From positions 186,001 through 250,000 of the forward strand of contig NZ_JAGGLB010000010.1 of the NCBI RefSeq assembly GCF_017874215.1: a stretch of DNA of 64,000 nt, in the 5' to 3' direction. Below the pieces are notes generated by a model, which was not told where the DNA came from, searched no databases, and was given only the letters and a program-made list of their open reading frames with translations. This DNA comes from Paenibacillus eucommiae (GTDB lineage Bacteria; Bacillota; Bacilli; Paenibacillales; NBRC-103111). The position numbers and the translations under genes were made by a program. Shown here piece after piece: positions 46,076 through 55,035 of the stretch; position 1 is the stretch's first letter, and each line of letters starts with the position of its first letter.

Positions 46076-46828
46076 GATGGGAGACGGATGAAAAAAACGC
46101 GTCTAAGGTGCAACCATGTCTAAACTTGCCCCACTATGCTTCCAATTTTATGGAAACATCAAATATTGGAAATTAAGTTGATTTTATATAAATAATAAAT
46201 ATCCAAATGAGCCCAATAATAATAATTTTCCCCTTTTAAAAGCACTGGGAACGAACAAAATTACTAAAAACAGCTATGGCTTGCCGCGGACCCCCGACAT
46301 GAAAGCGGCTCTTTTACAGAAAATAGAGCTGGGGCTCTACGAGGAGAGATCAAATTTCATCATATATAGGTAAAATAGTATATTTTCCGCTCTTGAACAA
46401 CGCTCATATGGAGCTAATATGAAATCCCATTTTTCTGGAAGCGTTGTGGGGCAAGCTTAGGCAACCATGTCCGTTAGAAATCCGTCCGCTCCCCGCTCTC
46501 CGCTTGCCGTTGCTCGGGCTGCTCGGCGTATCGCCTGAGAAGTTGCTTAACCTGACAACATTGCCCCTGATCCCTTCCCTCTCAGCTAAAAAGTGCCGAA
46601 CCTGCCACGATCAAATGGATAACGGACTGCTAATAGAAGTTAATTCCCTGAGGGAGAGGGATAGTGGCGATAGGATAATCTGAGCTTCCTTACTGACTCC
46701 ATCGGAGGATGAATAGTTACACTGTCTACTTTCCCTCTGTAAAGCTACACTGTGTATTCGGGAATTTTTTTTCACTCCTTAACCCAGAAAACTTACACTT
46801 TCTAATAAGTTCATTAAAAAAGAGCATC
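46076..46828. other. Non-coding stretch without a recognised gene
   Basis: I see only fragments of the repeats: gtccgttag at 46469, and gcttaacctgacaac near 46547, which is the inverted form of the gttgtcaggttaa found near 45890 and 50185. The short ORFs here lack coding character. Confidence 0.5.
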
Positions 46829-47233
46829 TTAGATACGCTTGCTTCTCATCGCATATTCCCGCTTCACTTTATCATCCTCCAAGAACCCTTGATATTCAGG
46901 AGATTCCATGGCGTATATCGCTATTTTCCCCTCGTTATTATGGTGGACGCCCCAACCGTATTTTTTGGGAAGCAATGAGGCTCTCATGCAAGGGTGCGAC
47001 TTCTGAAATAATTGTTCGCGTATTTGCTCCAGATTGTCTTTGGGACTATCGCTGCGTTTGATATGGACCTCAAAGATTAAATCCTCAAGAGTGTACGTAT
47101 ATGGAGCTTGGGTCAGCAGCTCGTACTGAATCAGGTGAATGGGCTTACTGTCTTTTTTAGTCACAGGAACTACGCCCGTTTCAACAGGACAATCCGTCGA
47201 GACTTCAATAAATGTGTTCTTAATCATCATCAT
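46829..47233 (-). CDS. DUF6157-family protein
   Basis: The 134-residue protein opens NTFIEVSTDCPVETGVVPV, contains APYTYTLEDLIFEVHIKR and ends with KYGWGVHHNNEGKIAIYAME plus a basic tail. These match from memory the DUF6157 family of small cytoplasmic proteins of unknown function. Its ATG overlaps the stop of the WYL regulator gene (ATGA), so the two are cotranscribed. No catalytic motif was recognised. Confidence 0.75.
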   Translation of the reverse strand: MMMIKNTFIEVSTDCPVETGVVPVTKKDSKPIHLIQYELLTQAPYTYTLEDLIFEVHIKRSDSPKDNLEQIREQLFQKSHPCMRASLLPKKYGWGVHHNNEGKIAIYAMESPEYQGFLEDDKVKREYAMRSKRI

Positions 47234-48219
47234 GATGGATCCCTCCTGGCCTTGTTCATTTCCTGATAATATATCGCCAAGCCTGAAGTAACAGCCTCCA
47301 TCTTCTCAATCAGCACATCTGGCTCCAGGATGGTAATCGCTCTTCCATACGGAAGCAGAAAATAAGGTACGTAAGTCAGTAAGGATTCCACGCCAAGCTT
47401 GAAAAGCGCTTGTTCTGCAGTTCGTTCCACAAGCGCATGCCCGAATAACCAATGCTGGCACAAATCATTAAGCGCTTGCTCATGCCCCCAAATCTTTACG
47501 GGTACAAGCAAGTCCGCTTCTAATGCATTGGGAAGCAGATTGCTCATCAGAAAATCCCGGGCGGAAAATTCGGAAGGCCTCTCAAAGCGGCCTGCTGTTC
47601 GTACTAAAGTCTGGATACGGTCTACCCGGAAGCTCCGCAATCCTTGTCGTAAACGACAATACCCAACAACATACCAGTGCCCCTTCCAAAAAACGATGCC
47701 GTAAGGATCAATGCTGCGCGTTTGTGGAGGAGCTTCCTTCCCCTTATTATATTCCATTTCCAAAGTGCGACACTCTGCCGCAGCAAGCTCTAGCTCCTGG
47801 AGCACAGATTGCTGGCTGACATCGGCTGGCGGATGAATGACAGCCAGTCCGCCTGAATGCCGTTCAATGGAACTCAACTGCTCTTCATTTGTGTATTGCT
47901 TCAATTTATCAATGGCTCTGCTTAACGCATCAGCGAAAGGATAGCCTGCCTCCTGAGCGAAAATAGAAGCGTGGATAAGCGCTTTTTGCTCGTCCATATC
48001 AAACAGTAATGGAGCTTCGGAGAAATGCTTCAATATACTATAGCCGCCATAATGTCCAGAATCAGCAATAATCGGCACCCCGCTGGCGCATAGAGAATCA
48101 ATGCATCGATAGACGGTCCGCACATGAATTTCAAGCTCATCTGCAAGCTGCTGAGCCGTCATTCGCTTACCCGATTTCAGCAGCCACAGAATGGACAGCA
48201 TATTATCCGCTTTTGACAT
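47230..48219 (-). CDS. YafY-type transcriptional regulator: HTH_11 plus WYL domain
   Basis: An N-terminal winged helix (MTAQQLADELEIHVRTVYRC) is followed by a WYL domain (about 140-220: RSIDPYGIVFWKGHWYVVGYCRLRQGLRSFRVDRI) and a WCX-like C-terminal extension. WYL proteins bind nucleic acid or nucleotide ligands and often repress or activate neighbouring genes. It is the first gene of the pair with DUF6157 and has its own promoter at 48267-48295. Confidence 0.88.
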   Translation of the reverse strand: MSKADNMLSILWLLKSGKRMTAQQLADELEIHVRTVYRCIDSLCASGVPIIADSGHYGGYSILKHFSEAPLLFDMDEQKALIHASIFAQEAGYPFADALSRAIDKLKQYTNEEQLSSIERHSGGLAVIHPPADVSQQSVLQELELAAAECRTLEMEYNKGKEAPPQTRSIDPYGIVFWKGHWYVVGYCRLRQGLRSFRVDRIQTLVRTAGRFERPSEFSARDFLMSNLLPNALEADLLVPVKIWGHEQALNDLCQHWLFGHALVERTAEQALFKLGVESLLTYVPYFLLPYGRAITILEPDVLIEKMEAVTSGLAIYYQEMNKARRDPS

Positions 48220-48266
48220 AAGGCTTACCAGTACCTTCCTTCTTTGAAAAGAATGAATTCAACTCC

Positions 48267-48295
48267 ATTGTAGGGTTAATCCCTTTCATTTTCAA
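48267..48295 (-). promoter_or_regulatory. Sigma-A-type promoter of the WYL/DUF6157 operon
   Basis: On the minus strand TTGAAA and TACAAT are separated by 17 bp, ending 48 bp before the ATG. Confidence 0.65.
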
Positions 48296-48328
48296 TTCCT
48301 AAAAACATTGCTTAACAAGATTAAGTAT

Positions 48329-48364
48329 AAAAAATCTTCACTGACATCTACGGTCAGTGAAGAT
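48329..48364 (-). terminator. Intrinsic terminator of the ceramidase-like gene
   Basis: Perfect inverted repeat ATCTTCACTGAC/GTCAGTGAAGAT with a 7-nt loop, followed on the minus strand by a T-run. Confidence 0.8.
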
Positions 48365-48463
48365 ACGTTAGTGAGAATAAGTTAGTGAAGTTACGTTAGT
48401 CATGATAAGTTAGTCAAGATGCGTTAATGAAGATAAATGATTTGGCATAGCCAAAGGCTCTGC

Positions 48464-49813
48464 TCATAAACCTGCTTTTACAACCTCGGCCATGATAACA
48501 TCCTCGATTTCCGGTACAAATGGTCCGCTAAGCCCGAAGAAATAATTGCATTCTGCTTCGTAGCCCCCCTCCCGGATCATTTGACGTGTAGGAATATAGC
48601 AGAATACACCATTAGAATAACCAAGCACCAACGTTCTGTCGTTACCATATAGCTTTTTGATCATTAACGCATACTGCGTAGATACTTCGCCTTCAATTGC
48701 GATAATCCGGGTCGCTTCATCCAATTTCCAGCCTAATATGTAGAGCGGCAAGCTCTCCTTGATCGTACCGTTCTCGATGGCCTGAATCGTGCGTTCAGCA
48801 GCTTTTCTCTCAAAATCCGAAAGATCCGGATCATCTTTCATCTGCATAAATTGCTCAATAGGCGTATGCTCCAGAAGCAGCATTGCATCCTGAAGCTTCG
48901 CCTCGAAATTGCAGTTTACGGGTGTAAACGGGCTGTTCTCAAGGATAGCCATGACTTCTTTGGCCAGATCAGTCCCAACTTCATCCATTTCCTCAAAGTT
49001 GCAGTTCTTGAAGCCATCTCCGGCAGCACTCTTCCTGGGCTTGATTTCTCCGCCGCAGCCTTGCAGGAACATTGCCATCACACCGGGATACGCAGATTCC
49101 AGGTATTCGGACGTCTTGCCGGAGAAGTCGCCAGAAATGAGATAGGTGGAGCCTCTCGCAGTCGTATGGCAGCCGTAATTATACAGAATTCCTTTAACCT
49201 CGCCCTTGCTGTCCGCCAGCTGCAGGACGAACAGATCCTTATCGATTTCCCCCTCATAATAAGGAGCCCACTCCACACCATCACCCTTAGGTTTGCGGCG
49301 GCTGACACCGAAATCCGAGGATGCACGGCCGATCAGCAGTTCACCCTCCTCAAGCTGTCTGGAACAGGTGTCCACCAAACTGAGAATCGATTCTTTCACA
49401 TACGTATAGAAATGCTCATCCTCGGTATAATCAAGCTCCTCTTCCCTGCCAGCCCATGCATGCTGTCCAATACTGTAGCCGCCTTTTCTCAACTCTGTGT
49501 TGGTTCCAGTCAAATAAACAGCGCCATGAGTATGCGAGAAATTGATCAATACCTGCTCATGCTGCAGACCGAACTTCTCCTGAAGAGCGTCCTTGATACC
49601 AACTACAAAACTGCGGTCTGAACCTAAAGCATCTATTGTCACAAGCAGCAGTCGTGTGTTAGCCACCAGCAATACTGCTTTGGCCCAAATATCAGCGTAT
49701 GCGCCTTCGCTCTTATGCGTTCTATCCCCATAGCCATGCATAAAAACAGGCTTCTCTGGCGTAATCACCTGCCCTGCCAAACCAAATTGCAAGCTGTGCA
49801 AATTATTTTCCAT
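48464..49813 (-). CDS. Neutral/alkaline non-lysosomal ceramidase-like protein
   Basis: About 449 residues. The N-terminal domain has the neutral-ceramidase pattern FGLAGQVITPEKPVFMHGYG and the metal-binding histidines in VLINFSHTHGAVYLTGTN. YNYGCHTTARGSTYLISGDFSG holds a second His and FLQGCGGEIKPR follows. No signal peptide is present after the ATG at 49813 (AAGGAGTGGTCGTT), so it is probably cytoplasmic and may act on another amide. The frame upstream to 49873 lacks a ribosome-binding site. It is transcribed alone. Confidence 0.8.
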   Translation of the reverse strand: MENNLHSLQFGLAGQVITPEKPVFMHGYGDRTHKSEGAYADIWAKAVLLVANTRLLLVTIDALGSDRSFVVGIKDALQEKFGLQHEQVLINFSHTHGAVYLTGTNTELRKGGYSIGQHAWAGREEELDYTEDEHFYTYVKESILSLVDTCSRQLEEGELLIGRASSDFGVSRRKPKGDGVEWAPYYEGEIDKDLFVLQLADSKGEVKGILYNYGCHTTARGSTYLISGDFSGKTSEYLESAYPGVMAMFLQGCGGEIKPRKSAAGDGFKNCNFEEMDEVGTDLAKEVMAILENSPFTPVNCNFEAKLQDAMLLLEHTPIEQFMQMKDDPDLSDFERKAAERTIQAIENGTIKESLPLYILGWKLDEATRIIAIEGEVSTQYALMIKKLYGNDRTLVLGYSNGVFCYIPTRQMIREGGYEAECNYFFGLSGPFVPEIEDVIMAEVVKAGL

Positions 49814-49954
49814 AACGACCACTCCTTCATTGACTCCAACTTCTATTTTAATAAAATAACCATCACAAAGCATGTCAAAATCGATTGTTAAGTAGTCATT
49901 TTTTAACTACAGCTTATCTTTCACTTGCTCTCAAACAGCATAAGAAAGATACAT

Positions 49955-50130
49955 TGCTGCGTCCTTTGATAAGCGTATTCTGGCTTGGGTGCGTTGCGGA
50001 GGGAATGGCTGTGGGGATGATGATGAAAGTAGACCTGAAAGGATCTGCTACTTTAGCGATGTTTTTCATCGTTAAAAGCACCAGATCGACTCATAATCTT
50101 ACTTTAACGATGAAAAACATCGTTAAGTGA
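49955..50130. repeat. Modular intergenic repeat, copy 4 (internally deleted)
   Basis: The left flank (GCGTCCTTTGATAAGCGT) and the start of the palindrome (GGAGGGAATGGCTGTGGGGAT) are joined directly to the hairpin module, with units at about 50053-50080 and 50103-50127. The palindrome's second half and the spacer module are missing. gttgtcaggttaagcagg follows at 50185. No gene is seen between 49814 and 50238. Confidence 0.8.
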
Positions 50131-50238
50131 AGCACACGCTCCATTCGGGAGAGCTCGGCTACTAGGGCTGCTAGGTAATGTTGTCAGGTTAAGCAGGCCA
50201 AATGTGGGAGGTTTGCTGCATACATTCCGCCGCTTTGG

Positions 50239-50469
50239 TTAAATACTATCCCCGGCAGCGTAGCCAGCCAACTTTAAGAGCTCATCCATTTGCCCGTAAT
50301 GAAATGCGTTTCCTAAGGAAATAACGGTTTCCCTTGAAACCTTATAGCTGCCTGATTCTATAGAGCCAATCAATGAATAGCTTACTCCTGATTTTTCAGC
50401 AAGCTTACGGAGCGTCCAGTTTTTCTCCAGCCTAAGCTCCGTGATTTTTTGTCCAAATGTTATTTGCAT
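50239..50469 (-). CDS. Small XRE-family regulator
   Basis: The 76-residue protein is almost only a Cro/CI helix-turn-helix (ITELRLEKNWTLRKLAEKSG, SYSLIGSIESGSYKVSRETV). Start ATG after AGGAGTGAACATGCAAAC. It lies 79 bp downstream of the hisD homologue on the same strand and may be cotranscribed with it. The target is unknown. Confidence 0.8.
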   Translation of the reverse strand: MQITFGQKITELRLEKNWTLRKLAEKSGVSYSLIGSIESGSYKVSRETVISLGNAFHYGQMDELLKLAGYAAGDSI

Positions 50470-50548
50470 GTTTGCATGTTCACTCCTAACTTTCTCCTCT
50501 TAGCTACTTCATTATAAACCCGCCCATGGCTTCGCTCCAGATCCTATT

Positions 50549-51898
50549 TCACTCCAGATCCATGCCAGATCTATGAATGTGATCCATGAATCGAATATCA
50601 GCCGCGTTTACGTGGCAGGGCAGCTGCTCATACAATCCCATTTCTTTGATTATAGGGTAGATGTCTTGTAAGGCTTCTTTACTTAGCTTGCCGATGGTCG
50701 AATATTTCACCATGTCTTTGGAGGTTATGCCTGAGAACGCCTTGGCAAAATGATTTGTGGGCAGCACTGCTGTAATGCCAATCCCATAGTTCGCTGCGGA
50801 AAAAGGGGTATATTCACCGATAAGAATTTCTCCCGCATGCTTAATCTGATCTAGAACAAGCCGCTCAAGCTTCTCTTCACAAACAACCATTAAATGCTCA
50901 GGAGCAAACTCATTCACAAATTGGCAAGCCTGATCGATATCCGGAGCAATAATAATGGCTCCCTTCCCGTCAGGACCAAAAACACTTTTTAAGTAAGCCT
51001 GTCTCTTCTCATCGACCTCGCCTATACACTTCCCAAGCAGGGCTTCTACTTTTTGAGCAAGATTAGTGGAAGTTGTCACGAGTATCGAAGAGGAATCCGG
51101 ACCATGCTCACCTTCGTTCATCAAATCGTAAGCCAGTCTCAACGGATCGGCGCTTTCATCAGCCAGGATGATGCTTTCAGTGGGACCGATTCCTAAAACA
51201 CTCTTTTTGCCATAGGTCATAGCAACACTCATAGCGGCCGCAATTCCTCCTGGTCCAGGACCAAAAATCCCATCTACTTCCGGAATGGACTCAGCCGTTC
51301 CCTGGGAAAAACCTGCGATAATGGAAACGCCATTTCCTACAACAAACGTATCAGCGCCGGCCAGCTTTGCTGCCGCAACGGTTCCCTGATCTCCTAACCC
51401 ATCCTTTGATGGGGGCATTCCGACCACGATTTTTTTGACACCTGCCACTTTAGCCGCTGCTACTAACATGATCGATGTAGAAATTAACGGACCTTTTCTT
51501 GCCGGAATCCAAATACCGACAGCATCTAACGGGTTTACGCGTTCACCGATTACGGTCCCGGGTCTGATTTGTTTTTCCCATGATTTCGGCAGCAAGGCCA
51601 GGTTTACCTCCCGTACATTTTGAATGGCTTGTTCTATGGCCGCAAGTAATGGAGGTGACAAGGATGAGATACTTTCATCCACATAGCTGTCAGTAAGAAC
51701 AAGACTGTCCAAGACAACATCATCGAATTTCTGAGTCAAGCTTTTAATCCCTTCATCACCCTTGTGTGCAACTTCATCAAATATAGATAAAACCCCACTA
51801 AGGACTTCTCTGTTAAAAAGCACTTTATGTGCCTTAAACCGTTCTGCAAGACGCTCATTTTCTTCCGGAAACCGATAAATAACACTTTTCATCTTCAT
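50549..51898 (-). CDS. Histidinol-dehydrogenase-family enzyme, divergent
   Basis: The 449-residue protein has the HisD fold: a Rossmann segment (GVKKIVVGMPPSKDG), EHGPDSSSILV with a conserved His and FAPEHLMVV. At the motif that normally reads GDYASGxNHVLPT this protein has ANYGIGITAVLPT, so the usual metal-ligand Asp is Asn and the following NH is TA. A C-terminal CHVNAADIRF His is kept. It therefore may not be the histidine-biosynthesis enzyme but a related alcohol dehydrogenase, as in HpsN-like proteins. Other his genes are absent nearby. A histidine-codon attenuator precedes it, which argues for a link to histidine supply. RBS GGGAGGTAATG. Confidence 0.85.
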   Translation of the reverse strand: MKMKSVIYRFPEENERLAERFKAHKVLFNREVLSGVLSIFDEVAHKGDEGIKSLTQKFDDVVLDSLVLTDSYVDESISSLSPPLLAAIEQAIQNVREVNLALLPKSWEKQIRPGTVIGERVNPLDAVGIWIPARKGPLISTSIMLVAAAKVAGVKKIVVGMPPSKDGLGDQGTVAAAKLAGADTFVVGNGVSIIAGFSQGTAESIPEVDGIFGPGPGGIAAAMSVAMTYGKKSVLGIGPTESIILADESADPLRLAYDLMNEGEHGPDSSSILVTTSTNLAQKVEALLGKCIGEVDEKRQAYLKSVFGPDGKGAIIIAPDIDQACQFVNEFAPEHLMVVCEEKLERLVLDQIKHAGEILIGEYTPFSAANYGIGITAVLPTNHFAKAFSGITSKDMVKYSTIGKLSKEALQDIYPIIKEMGLYEQLPCHVNAADIRFMDHIHRSGMDLE

Positions 51899-51925
51899 TA
51901 CCTCCCTAAATCTTCATGTTCATAA

Positions 51926-51969
51926 CAAAAAAAGAGTCATGCAGGATAAAAAAATACCCACATGACCCT
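51926..51969 (-). terminator. Attenuator terminator upstream of the hisD homologue
   Basis: On the minus strand AGGGTCATG and CATGACTCT form the stem base, with a GTGGGTA/TATCCTG-rich upper part, followed by seven Ts. It lies between the leader peptide and the structural gene, so it must be conditional. Confidence 0.82.
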
Positions 51970-52018
51970 TAAGTTTCAAGTCCGTAGGTAGAACGCCAAT
52001 AAGCGCCTGTACCCACGG
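51955..52018 (-). promoter_or_regulatory. Alternative-pairing region of the his attenuator
   Basis: Three segments compete. CCGTGGGTA (52018-52010) can pair with TACCTACGG (51990-51982). The same TACCTAC can instead pair with GTGGGTA (51961-51955), which is the 5' arm of the terminator. This is the 1:2 / 2:3 / 3:4 arrangement of leader-peptide attenuators. Pairings allow one G-U each. Confidence 0.75.
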
Positions 52019-52042
52019 AGAAAAATTCCGTCGTACAAACGC

Positions 52043-52078
52043 CTAACTATGATGATGGTGATTGGATTTATTAAGCAT
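52043..52078 (-). CDS. Histidine leader peptide, 11 residues with four consecutive His codons
   Basis: The sequence is MLNKSNHHHHS, stop TAG. The ATG at 52078 has AAGGGGGC six bases upstream. It lies between a consensus promoter and an attenuator terminator, so ribosome stalling at CAC-CAT-CAT-CAT when charged tRNA-His is scarce should permit read-through into the dehydrogenase gene. The first competing hairpin arm starts 25 nt after the stop codon, suitable for coupling. Too short for routine gene callers. Confidence 0.82.
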   Translation of the reverse strand: MLNKSNHHHHS

Positions 52079-52107
52079 GAGAACAGCCCCCTTAACTACA
52101 TGGGCTA

Positions 52108-52136
52108 ATTATAAATTGCACCCTGCGATTTGTAAA
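52108..52136 (-). promoter_or_regulatory. Sigma-A promoter of the his leader/hisD unit
   Basis: TTTACA and TATAAT on the minus strand with a 17-bp spacer, ending 29 bp before the leader-peptide ATG. Confidence 0.78.
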
Positions 52137-52287
52137 GACATACCATTCCTATAATTTCTGCTAAAGAATGACTTGTATAGAATTTGTATAGTTGCACTTG
52201 TTACACTATTTCTAAAGGTTTTGTTGGAAATTGACGAATCTTGTCGGTTCGAAGAATACTTTACCTGTGGGGGAGGAGAGTCGCTCA

Positions 52288-52539
52288 TTGCCACGAATAC
52301 ATAGCATATATCCAGTCCATGAGTTCCATCTGATTATTGAATTTGAAAACCGTGAGTTTCGCGTGGTGGACCTGCTGCTCTTTGTACAAGCCTCATCGCT
52401 CAATCAGGGGGATTTAGAGTCCGTGCAGGTTCGGCTGTGCCCGGATACCAATACGGTTCTACTTCCAGATGGCCAGTTCATCAGCGCAAACATCTTGTAC
52501 GACAACAGTCTGCCGCTCCAACTGCCTTTTGAAAAATAA
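52288..52539 (+). CDS. Small DUF2442-like protein
   Basis: TTG at 52288 follows GGGGAGGAG by six bases and gives 83 residues. The pattern EFHLIIEFENREFRVVDLLL followed by LLPDGQFISANILYDNSLPL resembles the DUF2442 family, small proteins often found with toxin-antitoxin-like or stress genes. An upstream in-frame TTG at 52231 gives extra residues that look non-coding. It is followed 32 bp later by another 83-residue ORF, probably in the same operon. Confidence 0.6.
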   Translation: MPRIHSIYPVHEFHLIIEFENREFRVVDLLLFVQASSLNQGDLESVQVRLCPDTNTVLLPDGQFISANILYDNSLPLQLPFEK

Positions 52540-52571
52540 CTAGTACCCTGATCAAAGAAAGGATTATTACC

Positions 52572-52823
52572 ATGCTGGTTCGCATTTTTTTCGATGAGAG
52601 GTGGATACCCGTCAATTTGCCCTTCAAGGCGTATACGGAATCATTCCTTGAAGACTTGACAGATAAGCTTAAACATAAATTGATGGCTGTTCAGAATATG
52701 GGGACTGCTGCAGGATGGGATGAACTGCAAATGATCGAGCTGGAGCCCTCACCCGATGGGTGGGAAGTGACTCTATACCCAAACGATAGCACAAGAAAAA
52801 CAGAAAATTTCTATCTGTACTAA
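52572..52823 (+). CDS. Small unknown protein following the DUF2442-like gene
   Basis: The 83-residue protein begins MLVRIFFDERWIPVNLPF and has a helical middle (EDLTDKLKHKLMAVQ) and a beta-rich end (DGWEVTLYPNDST). Start ATG after AAAGGATTATTACC. No family recognised. The same strand and short gap to the DUF2442-like gene suggest that the two products work together. Confidence 0.5.
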   Translation: MLVRIFFDERWIPVNLPFKAYTESFLEDLTDKLKHKLMAVQNMGTAAGWDELQMIELEPSPDGWEVTLYPNDSTRKTENFYLY

Positions 52824-52889
52824 ATCATTCTAAATCATTCATCCCTGCCTGCTCCCCAAAATTAAAAAAAATTATTTATTGAAGCTCGT

Positions 52890-53951
52890 TTAAGAAGACA
52901 TCGCATCAGCTTCAGAGACATTGACGGGCTTAGTCTCTGTAGAGCTGTATTTGCCTAATACTTCCGCTTTATAGCTCATCATTTTCCCTGCCCCGTGAGC
53001 GATACAGTCCATCGGATTTTCTGCTAAATGAACGGGAACGCCAATCTCTTGCTGCAGTCTCCGATCCAATCCATGGAGCAGTGCCCCGCCTCCGCATAAG
53101 AGGATTCCGCGTTCCATCACATCTCCCGCCAATTCAGGCGGACTTTGCTCCATAGTCAGCCGGATGCTTTCTACAATCGATACAAAAAAATCATCCAAAA
53201 TCTCATAAATCTCTCTGGAGGTGATAGAGATGTTTTTCGGCAAGCCTTCGACCAGATCACGGCCTCTGATATCCATCTGCTTATCATCTTCCGGCATTAC
53301 CGCGGAAGCAATATTTTTCTTGATTTCCTCTGCGGTACGATCACCAATAACTAAATTGTACTTTTTTTTCACATATTCGATAATGTCCTGGTCGATCGAC
53401 ATGCCTCCACGGCGCACGCAGTGGCATACCACAATTCCACCCAGCGAGATCAAGGCTACTTGACTCGTCCCGCCACCGATATCCACCACCATGCTGCCGA
53501 TAGGCTCACCTACGGGAAGTCCCGCTCCAATAGCCGCGGCAAGTGGCTCTTCAATCGCTATCGATCTTCTTGCTCCCTTATGTGCAATCACTTCTTCTAC
53601 AGCACGCTTCTGCACATTGGTAATCCCGCATGGCACGGAAATATACACTTGAGAACTGCGAAACCAGTTGTATTTTCCTTGTATTTTGCTTATAAAATGT
53701 TTCAACATAGCTGTAGTCATGTCAAAGTTGGCAATAACTCCATCCTTCAACGGGTAGATAACCTCCAAATTAGCCGGAGTTCTTCCGATCATCGCATAGG
53801 CTTCCGCCCCAAAGGCTTCGACTTCCCCAGTGTCCTTTCGGATTGCAACGACAGTAGGCTCCTGCAGAACGATGCCATTTCCTTCTTGATAGATCAAAGT
53901 ATTGCAAGTACCCAAATCTACGCCGAACAGTTTTTCAAATCTTTTTAACAT
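52890..53951 (-). CDS. MreB/Mbl-family actin-like cell-shape protein
   Basis: 353 residues with the actin-fold phosphate loops FGVDLGTCNTLIYQEGNG and VVDIGGGTSQVALISLGG and the ILLCGGGALLHGLDRRL adenosine motif. It forms membrane-bound filaments that guide cell-wall synthesis. It is a single gene without mreC/mreD, so it is an Mbl- or MreBH-type paralogue. Start ATG after GAAGGAGCGTACCT. DLGTCNT deviates from the common DLGTANT. Confidence 0.9.
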   Translation of the reverse strand: MLKRFEKLFGVDLGTCNTLIYQEGNGIVLQEPTVVAIRKDTGEVEAFGAEAYAMIGRTPANLEVIYPLKDGVIANFDMTTAMLKHFISKIQGKYNWFRSSQVYISVPCGITNVQKRAVEEVIAHKGARRSIAIEEPLAAAIGAGLPVGEPIGSMVVDIGGGTSQVALISLGGIVVCHCVRRGGMSIDQDIIEYVKKKYNLVIGDRTAEEIKKNIASAVMPEDDKQMDIRGRDLVEGLPKNISITSREIYEILDDFFVSIVESIRLTMEQSPPELAGDVMERGILLCGGGALLHGLDRRLQQEIGVPVHLAENPMDCIAHGAGKMMSYKAEVLGKYSSTETKPVNVSEADAMSS

Positions 53952-54223
53952 AGGTACGCTCCTTCTCGCTGTTCAAATTGACTATGCTCATAGTAGCGGA
54001 TGTATATGTATGTAGGTGATTATGTTCAAATTGAACTGTTATCCTTCACACTATTCGCACACAACTGAACTTCTCTGGGGGTAACTATTGGATATGGTAA
54101 ATAATGTATGTAAATGCGACTAAAAAAAGCAGCTTTAAGAAAGAACTGCAAGAAAGAGATGCGCTATACTCATCGTCTATTATGTTGGCTCTTGTAGGCT
54201 TATATTGTCATGTAGGATGGATA

Positions 54224-54415
54224 TTATTTATCGGGTCTGAACTTCTCTGGTTTTTTCACATAACTTTCTGTAATGAAGCCGCAATTCAAACAAAACACAT
54301 GCACCAACTCAGAACCTGTATGAAAAACACCTGCATTTTCTGGTCTTACATTAGCATATCCTGCTTGGATTGCTTTTGAAAAATCACTTCGTTTACATTT
54401 TGGACATTCATTCAT
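54224..54415 (-). CDS. Small zinc-ribbon protein
   Basis: 63 residues from the ATG at 54415 (GGGAGGTAAACTAT upstream). Two CxxC pairs, NECPKC near the start and VFCLNC near residue 40, make a likely zinc ribbon. A short basic tail follows (KKPEKFRPDK). The frame extends to 54547 but without ribosome-binding support. Function unknown; a nucleic-acid contact is possible. Confidence 0.6.
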   Translation of the reverse strand: MNECPKCKRSDFSKAIQAGYANVRPENAGVFHTGSELVHVFCLNCGFITESYVKKPEKFRPDK

Positions 54416-54617
54416 ATAGTTTACCTCCCTAATAGGATGTTGTCCCATGAACTCAACAATATGCTGGTTTTCCAATGAGATGCAAACATGCAAATATGTA
54501 ACATGAAACATGCACCTTGCACCATGGCACCTCACTGAAGCCCGCAAAACTGCCCTAATTTCTTCAATACGAAAAAAATGACAGCTTAAATTTTAATGAT
54601 CAATTTAAATGATAATT

Positions 54618-54893
54618 CTAATAATCTCTTAAAGCCCTGCCTTTTTCGTCAAGACTGAATTTCGCTTTTCTCACTGTGCCTTCCTTAACCATTTCCACTA
54701 TTCTTGCAGCTGGATCTGATTTATCGACATTCGTTTTCCAGCCTTCCGTATTTACCAATTTAAAAATCTCATCCAGCTCCAATGACTTATATCCATAAAA
54801 GCCACTTAGTCCAGCCCATTCCTTCAACAGCACTTTTACCCTATGATCGAGCTTTTCCACTGCTGTTTCTTGCTTGTTATTTCTTCTTACCAT
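54618..54893 (-). CDS. Small unknown protein
   Basis: 91 residues starting MVRRNNKQETAVEKLDHRVK, basic at the N-terminus. A central segment (LSGFYGYKSLELDEIFKLVN) is followed by a Lys/Glu-rich end (FSLDEKGRALRDY). GAGGAG lies about 12 bp before the ATG. No family recognised. Confidence 0.5.
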   Translation of the reverse strand: MVRRNNKQETAVEKLDHRVKVLLKEWAGLSGFYGYKSLELDEIFKLVNTEGWKTNVDKSDPAARIVEMVKEGTVRKAKFSLDEKGRALRDY

Positions 54894-55035
54894 TTCCGAT
54901 ATGCTCCTCTACTTATAAAATCACTACTAATATCATACTAGAATTATTTGCATTAGTATATCAACTCTATGGGAATCATTGAAATGGCTGCATCTAAAAT
55001 GCGTCTATGGTGGCACTATGAGAAAAAGACCTAGT

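Noticed and set aside
46444..46683. Possible 79-residue gene
   Set aside because: No ribosome-binding site, atypical composition and overlap with repeat fragments.
51901..52136. T-box riboswitch upstream of the hisD homologue
   Set aside because: No T-box consensus (AGGGTGGNACCGCG) or specifier-loop layout is present; a His-rich leader peptide with competing stems explains the region better.
52231..52259. TTGACG with a possible -10 around 52254 as promoter of the DUF2442-like gene
   Set aside because: The -10 (GAATAC or AATACT) is poor; a promoter must exist near here but this assignment is not reliable.
54104..54379. Plus-strand ORF opposite the zinc-ribbon gene
   Set aside because: It is the antisense shadow of the zinc-ribbon gene plus its downstream region, and the start has no Shine-Dalgarno sequence.
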